A stretch of 64,000 nt of DNA, taken from the NCBI GenBank assembly GCA_030683995.1, contig JAUXPH010000058.1, positions 43,632 to 107,631 of the forward strand, given 5' to 3'. The notes under the pieces were generated by a model. It did not search any database. It was not told the origin of the DNA and saw only the letters and a program-made list of their open reading frames with translations. Positions 52,453-62,325 of this stretch are shown here, one piece after another. The stretch is from Lutibacter sp. (GTDB lineage: Bacteria > Bacteroidota > Bacteroidia > Flavobacteriales > Flavobacteriaceae). Positions within the stretch are counted from its first letter, which is position 1; each line of letters starts with the position of its first letter. The position numbers and the translations under genes were made by a program.

Positions 52453-55400
52453 TCAATTTTGAATTGACTCATTGGTTTTGGCCTGTTCCATTTTAATTTT
52501 GGCAAGCGCAGCGGAGGCTTCTTCAACCACATCGCTAAATTGGGCAAAGTTTTTTATCACGCTTTCCAAAATATAAGTGGCTTGGTAGGCATCTTTTAAT
52601 TTGTAATTGTTATCGGCCATCAACACCAATCCTTTTGCGCCCCAATATTTGAAAGCGGAATATTCCGCAGCAATTTTTTGGACAATTTCGCTTGAAACTT
52701 TATAGTTTCCATCTTTGTTTTCAAAGTAGGCGCTGTAATACAAAGCTTCTGCCTTTAACTCGCCTGAGGCAATTTTTTCAACAGTTGCATAAGCATTCCT
52801 GGCTTTAGATTCGTTGTTTGTTTTAATCGCAGAGCGTGCAATAATAATATGTGCATCCGATTTTACGCGATCTTCCAATTTATTATTGCGCAAAACCAAT
52901 TCGGCATAATCCACCGCCTTGCTGTAATTTTTGGCGGCATAATAGCCTTTCATTAAGTTCGATTGGGCAAAAACGGTATTCTGCGGCAAGTTCGCTTCAC
53001 TTTCCAATCGTTCCAATAACGGAATTGCTTTTTCCCAATTGTTGTTTTGCAAATAAATTAAAGACAAACGGGAAAGTGCGTCTTCGGTAAACTCGTTGTT
53101 AGACTGATTTACAACATAATTATAATTCGAAATTGCCTCGGAATGTTTGTTGTCAGAAAATAAAGATTGTGCCAAATAGAAATTGGCATTTAAGGCATGC
53201 AAACCGTTAGGGAAACTTACCAGGTATTTTTTAAAGCTTTCAATTGCTTTTTTATGGTTGTTTTGCAGGTATTGTTTTTCGGCCGATTCATAAGTGTCAT
53301 TGTCCAATTCGGCATTGGTTACATTAACAAAACCCACTGTTTTTACCCAAGAGGCATATTCATCCACGCGGCCTAAATCAACATAAATTTGTCGTGCATT
53401 TTTAACCGCTTGTTTGGCGTCGGCCGAATTTGGGAACTGTTGCACCACCGCTTTATAGGTAGTTAAAGCTTGGTCGTTTTTGTTGCTGTTGTAATAAATC
53501 AGCCCTTTTTTAAGCATTGCTTTTGAAACTAGCGGACTTTTTTTATAGTTAGAAATCAGCTTATCGTAATTTTCGATGGCCAAATCATTTTGATTTTTTT
53601 CGAGGTATGAATTTCCCAAAACATAATAAGCATCGTCTTTATAGCCAGATTTTGTCGATGAATTTAAAAAGGCATTCAATTCCTTTATTTTGGCATTTTC
53701 GTTGCCTGTAAGTCCGTAGCTTATTGCTTTTTGAAATTGTGCGTAATCAGCATCAATCCCTTTCATTTCAATGGCTTTGCTATAAAATTCAATGGCGTTT
53801 TTATAGCTGCTGGTTACAAAATAGCCATCGCCAATTCTTAAATAAGTGTCGTTTTTTCTAACGGCATCATCCACATTTTTTGCGCTGTATTTTTTGAAGG
53901 CTTCGATGGCATTGCCATAGTCTTTTTGTTTAAAATAGGCATAACCTAAGTTGTAATACAGTTCATTAAATTCTGGCGTTTTTGAGGCTTCTGAACTTGA
54001 AGCGAATTTTTGAAAATCTGTTGCAGCTTCTCTAAAATTGTTTAACAGATAATTTGATTCCCCTTTCCAATAGGTTGCACGTGCGGTAACATTGGCATCT
54101 AAAGGCACGGAAAGTGAATTTTCAAAACTTTCTTTTGCCAAATCGTAATTTCCTTCGGCAAAAAGTTCGGTACCTCTATAAAATGCCACTTTTTGAAACA
54201 GCGCGCGTTCTTTGGCGCTTTTTTTGTCTTTTAAATACTCTAAAGCACCTTTATAATCTTTTGAAGTAATGTAAGCGCTGATAATTAATTCGTTGATTTC
54301 ATTTCTTGATGTTGAATTTGGATACAACTCAACATATTCTTTTAAAACATCGGGAACACTTTTATATGGATTTCCAATTTCGTAACTTATTTTGGCATAA
54401 TTTAACCAGGCATCTTTTTGAATTTCAGGAACAAACTGCATTTGGGAAGCATTTCTGAAAGCATTTAAAGCTTCTTGTTTTTTGTCTTGTTTTAGGTAAC
54501 ATTCCGCCAAATGATAGTAGGCATTTTGCGCAACGGCGTTGTTTCCCCCAATTATTTTATTGAAATTGCTAACGGCATTTTCATAGTCCTTTTGTTTGAA
54601 ATAGGCATATCCCAATAAATAATAATCGGTGTTGTTCCATTTGCCTTTTTGTCCTTTATAATTATTTAAATGCGGAATCGATTCTTCAAATTTTTGCAGG
54701 TTGAAATAGCTTTCGCCCACAATTTTTGAAATTTCAGAATGCTCAATTCCTTTTGATTTTGGCAGCAACGGCAAACCGTGTTCAATGGCTTTGTCAAATT
54801 TTCCCAATTTAAAATTCATATCTGCCAGATAATAGGAAACGTCAGTTTTAAAAGCCGTATCATCAACCACTTCACCTAAATAGGTATTTGCGGTTTCATA
54901 ATCATCCTGATTGTAAGCGATATAGCCGTAATAATATTTTGCCCGTGGGCCGTATTCTTGGGAATTTAACAAGTTTAAAAAATAGGGTTTTGCTTTTGCG
55001 TAATTTTTAGCGGTAAATAAAGAATAGGCATAATTAAAATTATACCTTTCTTCTTCTCTAGACGTTAAACTGATTGGATTCACTTTTGCATACCATTTTG
55101 CGGCATACCCATATTTTCCAACATTGAAATAATAGTCTGCCACATCAATTGAAGCTCGGTTATTTTTGGAGCTGGTTGGGTATTTATCAACAAATTCCTG
55201 CATCAGCTCATCAGCGTTTGGCTGATCTAGCCTTATGGCGCTGTTCGCAATATAATAATCGCAATTGGCTTTCATTTCATCAGCATTGTCGAATTGCGAT
55301 TTAATATCGATGAATTTTTCCTGGGCGGCTAAGTACGCTTTGTTTTGGTAAAGTTCAACAGCGTGGTTATAATTTGCCAGTGAGTTGGTGTATATGGTCG

Positions 55401-55470
55401 TTTGTTGCGCTGAAATTGTGAGTGTTGCAAGAAACACAACGAACGGAAGGACAATCCTTTTATAAATCAT
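52453..55470 (-). CDS. Large exported TPR protein
   Basis: 1005 aa. Signal peptide MIYKRIVLPFVVFLATLTISAQ. The rest is nearly all tetratricopeptide repeats, e.g. YLLGYAYFKQKDYENAVSNFNKII, LYYNLGYAYFKQKDYGNAIEAFKKY and YYVLGNSYLEKNQNDLAIENYDKLI. It probably acts as a periplasmic or outer-membrane scaffold. Its constant neighbour in flavobacteria, the barrel gene next to it, suggests a joint function. No enzymatic domain. Confidence 0.9.
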   Translation of the reverse strand: MIYKRIVLPFVVFLATLTISAQQTTIYTNSLANYNHAVELYQNKAYLAAQEKFIDIKSQFDNADEMKANCDYYIANSAIRLDQPNADELMQEFVDKYPTSSKNNRASIDVADYYFNVGKYGYAAKWYAKVNPISLTSREEERYNFNYAYSLFTAKNYAKAKPYFLNLLNSQEYGPRAKYYYGYIAYNQDDYETANTYLGEVVDDTAFKTDVSYYLADMNFKLGKFDKAIEHGLPLLPKSKGIEHSEISKIVGESYFNLQKFEESIPHLNNYKGQKGKWNNTDYYLLGYAYFKQKDYENAVSNFNKIIGGNNAVAQNAYYHLAECYLKQDKKQEALNAFRNASQMQFVPEIQKDAWLNYAKISYEIGNPYKSVPDVLKEYVELYPNSTSRNEINELIISAYITSKDYKGALEYLKDKKSAKERALFQKVAFYRGTELFAEGNYDLAKESFENSLSVPLDANVTARATYWKGESNYLLNNFREAATDFQKFASSSEASKTPEFNELYYNLGYAYFKQKDYGNAIEAFKKYSAKNVDDAVRKNDTYLRIGDGYFVTSSYKNAIEFYSKAIEMKGIDADYAQFQKAISYGLTGNENAKIKELNAFLNSSTKSGYKDDAYYVLGNSYLEKNQNDLAIENYDKLISNYKKSPLVSKAMLKKGLIYYNSNKNDQALTTYKAVVQQFPNSADAKQAVKNARQIYVDLGRVDEYASWVKTVGFVNVTNAELDNDTYESAEKQYLQNNHKKAIESFKKYLVSFPNGLHALNANFYLAQSLFSDNKHSEAISNYNYVVNQSNNEFTEDALSRLSLIYLQNNNWEKAIPLLERLESEANLPQNTVFAQSNLMKGYYAAKNYSKAVDYAELVLRNNKLEDRVKSDAHIIIARSAIKTNNESKARNAYATVEKIASGELKAEALYYSAYFENKDGNYKVSSEIVQKIAAEYSAFKYWGAKGLVLMADNNYKLKDAYQATYILESVIKNFAQFSDVVEEASAALAKIKMEQAKTNESIQN

Positions 55471-55696
55471 ATTAATAAAAATTGAAGTTTTTAACTATTA
55501 TGTAATAACGCATTTTTTTTTCGAAATTGCCTTACCCGAAAATTATTTTTTTGAACAAATTATCATCAATAAGCATTCCTTATTTTACAGTTTGATAGAT
55601 TGCAGGTAAATATTCTATAAATGGCTGTATTATTAATTCAATAAATGATGGTATTTTATTTTAAAATATTTAGTTTTGTCAAAAACAGCGACTACT

Positions 55697-56386
55697 ATGT
55701 CAGAAGTGATACTTTCCTTACAAAATGCACAAATATATCAAAGAGAAAACTTGGTTTTGGCCGATGTTAATTTGCAAATTAATATGGGTGAATTTGTTTA
55801 TTTAATTGGAAAAACCGGAAGCGGGAAAAGCAGTTTGATGAAAACTTTGTATGGCGATTTGCCTTTGGAAGAAGGTGAAGGAAGCATTGTGGGGTTTAAT
55901 TTAAAAACCTTAAAAGAAGATGAAATTCCTTTTCTTCGCCGCAAACTTGGCATAGTTTTTCAGGATTTTAAGCTGTTGAATGACAGAAGTGTCCAAGACA
56001 ATTTGTTGTTTGTGCTGAAAGCAACCGGATGGAAAGATGAGGTGAAAATGAAGGATAAAATTAATGAAGTTTTGTTAAAAGTTGGGATGGAAACAAAAGG
56101 CTTTAAAATGCCTTATTTACTATCAGGCGGAGAGCAGCAAAGAGTTGCCATCGCCAGAGCTTTGTTAAACGATCCGGATCTTATATTAGCCGATGAACCA
56201 ACAGGAAATTTAGATCCAGCAACTTCAGTTGACGTTTTAAATGTGCTTAAAGACATTCACAACAGCGGAAAAACAATCTTAATGGGAACGCACGATTATG
56301 CACTTATTTTAAAATTTCCTTATAAAACCATCAAATGTGAAGGTGGAGAACTGTTTGAAGTGGTTCAGCAAAAAAGCACCCATTAA
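55697..56386 (+). CDS. ftsE: FtsE-like cell-division ATPase
   Basis: 229 aa from the ATG at 55697 ([14 protein letters not shown]); an upstream TTG is less likely. Walker [29 protein letters not shown] (Q-loop region), signature [16 protein letters not shown], Walker [20 protein letters not shown]. Works with FtsX to control cell-wall hydrolases; ftsX is not next to it here, so a LolD-type role is possible. A TAGTTTTG box at 55671-55678 may be its promoter. Confidence 0.9.
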   Translation: MSEVILSLQNAQIYQRENLVLADVNLQINMGEFVYLIGKTGSGKSSLMKTLYGDLPLEEGEGSIVGFNLKTLKEDEIPFLRRKLGIVFQDFKLLNDRSVQDNLLFVLKATGWKDEVKMKDKINEVLLKVGMETKGFKMPYLLSGGEQQRVAIARALLNDPDLILADEPTGNLDPATSVDVLNVLKDIHNSGKTILMGTHDYALILKFPYKTIKCEGGELFEVVQQKSTH

Positions 56387-56402
56387 CAAAAATTTCAACT
56401 TT

Positions 56403-56654
56403 TTACAGCGACGCCTTCGCAAAAGCCAATTTCCTTTTGTAGGTCAAATAATAAATATTGACCATCAAAATAAAGGCGTTTGTGATAATAATCGGATAAG
56501 AAGTCTGCAACATAATTCCATAAACCACAAAAAGAACCGCGCCTAAGGAATTAATAATTCTGAGGGTAATTATATTCTTCATCGTAAATGAAATAATTAG
56601 CGCTAAAGAGGCCGCGTACCCAACCCATTCCGTAATCGTAATTCCTAAAAGCAT
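56403..56654 (-). CDS. Small YgjV-like membrane protein
   Basis: 83 aa with three helices: ITEWVGYAASLALIISFTM, LRIINSLGAVLFVVYGIML and YPIIITNAFILMVNIYYLTY. The pattern (WxG..A......F.......R..N..G...F..YG......P....N......N.YY) matches a YgjV/PQ-loop-like family of unknown function. Convergent with ftsE. A TATCTTTG box (56677-56684, minus strand) stands 23 nt before the ATG. Confidence 0.8.
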   Translation of the reverse strand: MLLGITITEWVGYAASLALIISFTMKNIITLRIINSLGAVLFVVYGIMLQTSYPIIITNAFILMVNIYYLTYKRKLAFAKASL

Positions 56655-56676
56655 AGTTTATGTTTATTTAAGCGGG

Positions 56677-56684
56677 CAAAGATA
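56677..56684 (-). promoter_or_regulatory. Candidate -7 box of the YgjV-like gene
   Basis: TATCTTTG on the minus strand, 22 nt ahead of the ATG at 56654. No TTG was found at the usual -33 distance. Confidence 0.45.
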
Positions 56685-56711
56685 CATATTAAAACTGAAT
56701 AGGAATTGTAT

Positions 56712-56784
56712 AAAAAAAGAAACCTCACTCAAGGAGAGTGAGGAAAATTGCTATGAAAAAGATGGTAAGCTATGAAACTTACCA
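56712..56784 (-). ncRNA. Candidate small RNA, copy 1 of a tandem pair
   Basis: On the minus strand: TTG (56814-56816), 18 nt, TATCTTTG (56788-56795), then a transcript beginning near 56783 with hairpin GGTAAG-TTTCATAG-CTTACC, linker ATCTTTTTCATAGCAATTTT, and terminator CCTCACTC-TCCTT-GAGTGAGG followed by TTTCTTTTTTT. About 72 nt. The whole transcribed part is identical over 63 nt to the copy at 57009-57079. No ORF on the transcribed strand. Not recognised as a named RNA family. Confidence 0.75.
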
Positions 56785-57008
56785 AGGCAAAGATACAAAA
56801 TAATTCTAATTACCAAAAATAAATATGTTAAAATTTTGTAAAAATTTGAAAAGTAGATTTGAATTATAGGTTCATTAAAAAATAATTCTTAAGCATCAAA
56901 ACAGCAACGCTATGGCCACAATAAAAATTCAAAAAAAACACTGGAAATAACTCTCAATATATTATTTGAGGGAATAAAAAACCTTGAAATGGGCATTTAA
57001 AATTAGCC

Positions 57009-57079
57009 AAAAAAAAACCTCACTCAAGGAGAGTGAGGAAAATTGCTATGAAAAAGATGGTAAGCTATGAAACTTACCG
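57009..57079 (-). ncRNA. Candidate small RNA, copy 2 of a tandem pair
   Basis: Same parts as copy 1: TTG (57109-57111), 18 nt, TACATTTG (57083-57090), the GGTAAG/CTTACC hairpin, the same 20-nt linker and the CCTCACTC/GAGTGAGG terminator followed by nine T. The -7 box keeps TAnnTTTG while its variable bases differ (CA against TC), and spacer sequences differ, which shows that the promoter is conserved by function. The upstream TTTTAACATATTT is also shared. Confidence 0.75.
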
Positions 57080-57214
57080 TAGCAAATGTACAAAAAAATA
57101 ATTATTGGCAAAATAAAATATGTTAAAATTTTTAAAATATTTTTTCTGAATTAAGATTATCCTGCTATTTCATATTATAAAAGTTTTTTAACTTAAGAAA
57201 AATAAAAATGATAA

Positions 57215-58255
57215 TTACTTTTTTAAACTTATATTTGGAATGGTTGTAATTAATTCAACGCCTATCCCGTTTAAATTTGAGAAAATAATATTTCCGTTTT
57301 CTAATTTTACGCCTGAAGCCACATCATTTTTCAATAACAAAGCGCCATCCATATCAACATAGTCCAACATTGGAGATATATGCGCAATGGCTGAAATTCC
57401 AACAGATGATTCGGTCATACAGCCAACCATTGTTTTTAAGCCTAAGTTTTTTGCTTTAGAAATCATTCTTTTGGCCGGTGTCAATCCGCCGCACTTCATT
57501 AATTTTATGTTGATGCCGTGAAAATGATTGTGACATTTTTCTATGTCTCTTTCAGTAAGGCAACTTTCATCGGCAATTATGGGCAGATAAGAATTGTCAA
57601 ACACTATTTTAGCGCCTTTCCAGTTGGTTGGCGCAAGCGGTTGTTCTATAAATTCAACGCCTAATTTTAGCAGTTCAATGGAGTTTTTGATGGTTTCGTT
57701 GACGTTCCACCCGCAATTTGCATCTATTCTGAAAACGGCATCTGAATGTTTTCTTAATTCAGTCACAATTTCCAGATCGTTTTTTGCGCCTAATTTGATT
57801 TTGTAAATTGGCCAAGGCATTTCTTTCATTTTCGCCACCATATTTTCAATGGAATCAATGCCTATGGTATAATTTGACTGCGGCAGATTTCTTGGTTCCA
57901 GATTCCAGTATTCATATAATTTAAGTCCTTTTTTTTGCGTGTATAAATCAGTATACGCTTCATCTAGGGCACACAATAAAAACATATTGTCTTTGAAATG
58001 CGGATACAAATAATCCCAATATTCTTCTGGCGTTTTGGTAGAAGCCACTTCGATAATCTCCCTTTTTTGAACCAATTCATTTTCAAATGCTGCTACTGAT
58101 GCTTTGTAAAAAGGATTTTCAGTCGCTTCCCCAAAACCAGACAATCCATTTTCCTGAAGTTCAACAATAAGGGAAGGAATTTCTGTTCTTGTTCCTCTTG
58201 AAATGGTAAAAGGATGTTTTAATTGCAGTTTGTAGGTTCTTATTGTTAACTTCAT
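57215..58255 (-). CDS. L-Ala-D/L-Glu (dipeptide) epimerase, enolase superfamily
   Basis: Start at 58255 (MKLTIRTYKLQLKHPFTISRGT), 2 nt after the upstream stop; earlier codons overlap that gene. 346 aa. YKIKLGAKND (KxK acid/base Lys), FRIDANCGWN (metal Asp), FIEQPL (Glu), IIADESC (Asp), INIKLMKCGG (second Lys) and DMDGALLLKND (DxD). The set is that of dipeptide epimerases used in peptidoglycan peptide recycling. anmK, another recycling gene, lies in the same run. Confidence 0.92.
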   Translation of the reverse strand: MKLTIRTYKLQLKHPFTISRGTRTEIPSLIVELQENGLSGFGEATENPFYKASVAAFENELVQKREIIEVASTKTPEEYWDYLYPHFKDNMFLLCALDEAYTDLYTQKKGLKLYEYWNLEPRNLPQSNYTIGIDSIENMVAKMKEMPWPIYKIKLGAKNDLEIVTELRKHSDAVFRIDANCGWNVNETIKNSIELLKLGVEFIEQPLAPTNWKGAKIVFDNSYLPIIADESCLTERDIEKCHNHFHGINIKLMKCGGLTPAKRMISKAKNLGLKTMVGCMTESSVGISAIAHISPMLDYVDMDGALLLKNDVASGVKLENGNIIFSNLNGIGVELITTIPNISLKK

Positions 58256-58257
58256 AT

Positions 58258-61173
58258 TTATAAAAGTGCTTCTCTTAAAATGGTGACGGGATGTTTGGAA
58301 ATTCTGTTGGTGCCATCCATAATTTGATGTCTGCAACTAGTTCCTGCGGCTGCAATAATGGTAGTTTTTTCTGTATTTCTGATTTTTGGAAACAAAGTAT
58401 CTTCTCCAACTTGCATACTTATATTGTAATGTTCTTTTTCGTACCCAAAAGAACCCGCCATACCGCAACATCCAGAATTAATGATAGTTACATTGTAATT
58501 TTTCGGAATAGAAAGCATTTTAAAAGTTGGTTCTGTGCTGCTCAACGATTTTTGCTGACAATGGACGTGGATTTTCAGGGTTTTATTTTTTACGGTAAAA
58601 CTTTGGGAAGTAATCTTATTTTTTTCAAATTCTTGTTTGATGAATTCCTCAATGGTAAAGGTGTTATCTGCAATTTTTTTAGCCCCCGTTTTGTCATCGG
58701 CCAATCTTAAATATTCATCTCTAAAAGTCAGGATTGCAGAAGGCTCGATACCCACCAAAGGCGTTTTTATTGTGATTAATTCTTTAAAAAAGTTGACGTT
58801 AAAATTCGCTTTTACTTTTGCCTCATCTAAAAAACCTTTTGAAATAAAGCCTCGTCCGCTTTCTTCGTGTTTGGTGATGTTTACTTTGTAACCCAGTTTT
58901 GTGAGCAATTCAATGGTGTCTATTCCAATATTGGCATCATAATAATTGGTGAATTCATCCACAAAAAGATAGATTTCTCCAAATTTATTGGGTTGACTTA
59001 ACAATCGGTTTTTATTTTTTTGATGCCATTTAAAAACGGTGGTTTTCGCCAATTTTGGAATACTTCTTTCTGTGGCAATTCCTATGAGTTTTTTGGTGAG
59101 TTTGGTGTTTAAAACCAAGTTTGTTAAAGTGGGAGCAAGGCTGCCCAGTTTGTTGTATTTTACGTTATTGGCAAATAATTTCGTTCTGAAAGGAACTTTA
59201 TTTTCTTTGTAGTACTGGTATAAAAACTCTGCTTTTAAGGCAGCAACATCCACATTGCTCGGACATTCGCTGGCACAGGCTTTGCAGCTCAGACACAAAT
59301 CGAAAACATCGTATAATTCTTTATGGTTGAATTTATTTTCTTCTTCGGAATTTGTTAAAAATTCACGCAATGCATTGGCGCGAGCTCGCGTGGTGTCTTT
59401 TTCGTTTCTGGTTGCACGGTAACTCGGACACATAGTTCCTCCTGCCGAAGGCAATTTTCTGCAATCTCCGGATCCATTGCATTTTTCCGTTGCCCGTAGA
59501 ATTCCTAAACTGTCCGAAAAATCCAACATGGTTTCAATCTCTGGAGCTGAACGGTCAATTTCATAACGCAAACTTTCATCCATCGGGAAAGGGTCTGTGA
59601 TTTTTCCTTTGTTAAAAATATTGTTGGGGTCGAAAGTGTGTTTGAGGCGTTTTAACAGTTCGTAATTTTTTTCGCCAATCATCATCGGAATAAATTCGGC
59701 GCGAACAATGCCATCGCCGTGTTCGCCACTAAAAGAACCACCATATTTTTTGACCAGTTTTGCCGTTTTTGTGGTTATTTCCTTAAATAAAACGACATCT
59801 TCTTTCTTTTTTAAATTTAAAATAGGCCGTAAGTGTATTTCGCCTGCGCCGGCGTGTGCATAATAAACGGCATCTTGTCCGAATTCCGCCATCATTTTAG
59901 AAAATTCAGCAATGTAATTAGGTAAATCTTTTACTTCAACAGCAGTGTCTTCAATGCAGGCAACCGCTTTCTCGTCGCCCACAATATTACCCAGCAATCC
60001 CAATCCGGCTTTGCGAAGTTCAACAGCTTGATTTATTTCATTGCCAATTAATTTTGGGTATGCATAACCAAAGTTATTTTCCTTTAAATCTGCAATCAAC
60101 ACATCAGCCAATTTGTTCGATGTTGCATCAGAATCGGTGCAGATTTCAAACATCAACAGCGCTTTTGGATCACCTTCCACAAAAAACCTGTTTTTGAGTT
60201 GCTCCCGATTGTTTTTGGTGCAATCCAAAACAGTTTTATCCATCAATTCGCAGGTATACAAATTGTGTTTCATGGCGATAACCACCGCTTCCATACTTTC
60301 CTGAATGCTGTTAAAATGCGCTGCGACCATGATGTTTTTTGCCGGCGGCAGCTCATCAAGTTGAATGGTAATTTCAGTTGTGAAAGCTAAGGTTCCTTCA
60401 CTTCCCGTAAGTAATTTCGCGAGATTAACAAAATTATTTGTTCCGCCAAAAAGTTCGAAATTCAGCAATGCATCAACGGGGTAACCATTATTTCTGCGGT
60501 GGATTTCCTTTTTTGGAAATTCCTTTAAAATTTCTTGCTGATTTTCCTCGTTGGAAAGTTCGTTAAAAACAGTTTGATAAATTCTGTTTTCTAAAGCACT
60601 TCCCATTCTTTTTTGATTGAATTCGGAAGTTTTGACTTCGTTAAAAACAACTTCAGAACCATCGCTTAAAATTGTTTTTAACTCAAGAATTTTATCTCGG
60701 GTAACGCCATATTTGATGGAAGTGGTGCCGGATGAATTGTTACCCACCATTCCACCAATCATACACCGGTTGCTTGTGGAAGTGTTTGGGCCGAAAAATA
60801 ATCCGTAGGGTTTTAAGAAAATATTGAGTTCGTCTCTTATGATGCCGGGTTGAACCGTTACTGTTTTTTGATGCTCGTCAAAAGCCAGAATATTTGTGAA
60901 ATGTTTGGAAACATCAACAATTAAACCATCTCCAACACATTGTCCGGCCAATGAAGTTCCGGCTGTTCTCGGAATAAGCGTGATGGAATTTTTTGTGGCA
61001 AAATGAATGATTTTCTTTAGGTCTTCTTTGTTTCGCGGATATGCAACGCCCAAAGGAATCTTCCGATAAACGGAAGCGTCGGTTGCGTAAATGCTTTTAT
61101 GCAAATTATCGAAATACAACTCGCCATCAATGATATTTGAAAGTTCTTCCAGATTTATGTTGGTTAAAGACAT
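58258..61173 (-). CDS. FAD-linked oxidase fused to Fe-S heterodisulfide-reductase-type domain
   Basis: 971 aa. N-terminal FAD_binding_4 domain (PRTAGTSLAGQCVGDGLIVD, GMVGNNSSGTTSIKYG, LLTGSEGTLAF), FAD-oxidase C domain (YYAHAGAGEIHLRPIL, FSGEHGDGIVRAEF), a 4Fe-4S pair (CNGSGDCRKLPSAGGTMCPSY with the RNEKDTTRARAN loop, and CLSCKACASECPSNVD), then Cys-rich CCG domains (SGCCGMAGSFGYEKEHY). This is the D-lactate or 2-hydroxyglutarate dehydrogenase type (YdiJ-like). It passes electrons to the quinone pool or another carrier; substrate not certain. Confidence 0.92.
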   Translation of the reverse strand: MSLTNINLEELSNIIDGELYFDNLHKSIYATDASVYRKIPLGVAYPRNKEDLKKIIHFATKNSITLIPRTAGTSLAGQCVGDGLIVDVSKHFTNILAFDEHQKTVTVQPGIIRDELNIFLKPYGLFFGPNTSTSNRCMIGGMVGNNSSGTTSIKYGVTRDKILELKTILSDGSEVVFNEVKTSEFNQKRMGSALENRIYQTVFNELSNEENQQEILKEFPKKEIHRRNNGYPVDALLNFELFGGTNNFVNLAKLLTGSEGTLAFTTEITIQLDELPPAKNIMVAAHFNSIQESMEAVVIAMKHNLYTCELMDKTVLDCTKNNREQLKNRFFVEGDPKALLMFEICTDSDATSNKLADVLIADLKENNFGYAYPKLIGNEINQAVELRKAGLGLLGNIVGDEKAVACIEDTAVEVKDLPNYIAEFSKMMAEFGQDAVYYAHAGAGEIHLRPILNLKKKEDVVLFKEITTKTAKLVKKYGGSFSGEHGDGIVRAEFIPMMIGEKNYELLKRLKHTFDPNNIFNKGKITDPFPMDESLRYEIDRSAPEIETMLDFSDSLGILRATEKCNGSGDCRKLPSAGGTMCPSYRATRNEKDTTRARANALREFLTNSEEENKFNHKELYDVFDLCLSCKACASECPSNVDVAALKAEFLYQYYKENKVPFRTKLFANNVKYNKLGSLAPTLTNLVLNTKLTKKLIGIATERSIPKLAKTTVFKWHQKNKNRLLSQPNKFGEIYLFVDEFTNYYDANIGIDTIELLTKLGYKVNITKHEESGRGFISKGFLDEAKVKANFNVNFFKELITIKTPLVGIEPSAILTFRDEYLRLADDKTGAKKIADNTFTIEEFIKQEFEKNKITSQSFTVKNKTLKIHVHCQQKSLSSTEPTFKMLSIPKNYNVTIINSGCCGMAGSFGYEKEHYNISMQVGEDTLFPKIRNTEKTTIIAAAGTSCRHQIMDGTNRISKHPVTILREALL

Positions 61174-61212
61174 TATTTTGATTTATGATTTCCTATCCCC
61201 AGCCCTTTCCAT

Positions 61213-61228
61213 CCCGATAGCTATCGGG
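61213..61228. repeat. Short palindrome CCCGATAGCTATCGGG
   Basis: Perfect 16-nt palindrome between anmK and the oxidase gene, related to 36205-36220. The flanking ctatccccagccc also recurs near 23031 in inverse. Confidence 0.75.
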
Positions 61229-61260
61229 AGAGAGGGAGTTTGATTTGTTTGTTTTTAAAC

Positions 61261-62325
61261 TTAAAAATTATATATAACGCCGCTGCTGTGATCTTTAATG
61301 GCGCCTGTGACACTTTTTAAACAGTTGTTTTTGCCTTCGTCTTTTAAAAAACCGAGCAATGCAAAAACCAAGGCTTCTTTATAATTGATGATGGTTTCAT
61401 CAGGAATGATCAATTGTGTTTTTGTGTGCGATTGCAATCTTTCTATCAAAAAAGTATTGAAAGCGCCACCACCGGTAATTAAAACAGTTTTTTCTGAATC
61501 TGAGTCTATTTTTTTTGAAATTTGCATGGCAATATGTTCCACAAATGTTCTGAGAATATCTTTTAGGCTAAGGTTGTGCTTGTCAATCATAGGGAAAATA
61601 GTTTCCGCCACATATTCGTATCCTAAAGATTTTGGTTTTAAATTGGCATAAAATGGCAAAGAATTTAAATCATTCAATAAATCATTTTCGATTTTTCCAG
61701 TGGAAGCGATTGTGCCTTTATCATCATATTCCAAATTTATGGCAGCGACATAATGATTCAAAACAATGTTTACCGGACAAATATCAAAAGCAATTCTTTG
61801 TCGATTTTTATTGAATGAAATATTTGAAAATCCGCCCAAATTTAAGCAATAATTATATTCAGAAAATAACAATTCGTCTCCAATTGGCACCAATGGCGCA
61901 CCTTGACCGCCCAAAGCAACGTCCTGAACCCTAAAATCGCAAATGGTTTTTATGCCGGTAACTGCGGATATTTGAGGTCCGTTTCCAATTTGAAAAGTAT
62001 ATTTTTCAGCAGGATTGTGAAAAATGGTATGTCCGTGAGAAGCAACAAAATCAAGTTTTTCAATCCTGTTTTTTTTGATGAAATTTAAGAGGGTTTTTCC
62101 TAAATAGCTGCCATAATCGGCATCTAATTTCACCAATTTTTCACCCGATAAATGAAAACCTTCTTTTAATGCCGATTTCCATTCATTACTATAGGAAACA
62201 GTTTCCGATTTTAATATTTCGAAGTTATATTTTTCTGAAGCATTTATTTTCACGTAAACTAAATCAATGCCGTCCAAGGAAGTGCCGCTCATTACACCAA
62301 TTATATATTTGGTTGTATTCTTCAT
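61261..62325 (-). CDS. anmK: Anhydro-N-acetylmuramic acid kinase
   Basis: 354 aa. GVMSGTSLDGIDLVYV (ATP loop and catalytic Asp), FVASHGHTIFHNPAEKYTFQIGNG, DFRVQDVALGGQGAPLVPIGDELLF and VLITGGGAFNTFLIERL. It phosphorylates and opens anhydroMurNAc from cell-wall turnover. Complete length. Located upstream of the oxidase and dipeptide epimerase genes on the same strand, so cell-wall sugar and peptide recycling are physically linked. Confidence 0.95.
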   Translation of the reverse strand: MKNTTKYIIGVMSGTSLDGIDLVYVKINASEKYNFEILKSETVSYSNEWKSALKEGFHLSGEKLVKLDADYGSYLGKTLLNFIKKNRIEKLDFVASHGHTIFHNPAEKYTFQIGNGPQISAVTGIKTICDFRVQDVALGGQGAPLVPIGDELLFSEYNYCLNLGGFSNISFNKNRQRIAFDICPVNIVLNHYVAAINLEYDDKGTIASTGKIENDLLNDLNSLPFYANLKPKSLGYEYVAETIFPMIDKHNLSLKDILRTFVEHIAMQISKKIDSDSEKTVLITGGGAFNTFLIERLQSHTKTQLIIPDETIINYKEALVFALLGFLKDEGKNNCLKSVTGAIKDHSSGVIYNF

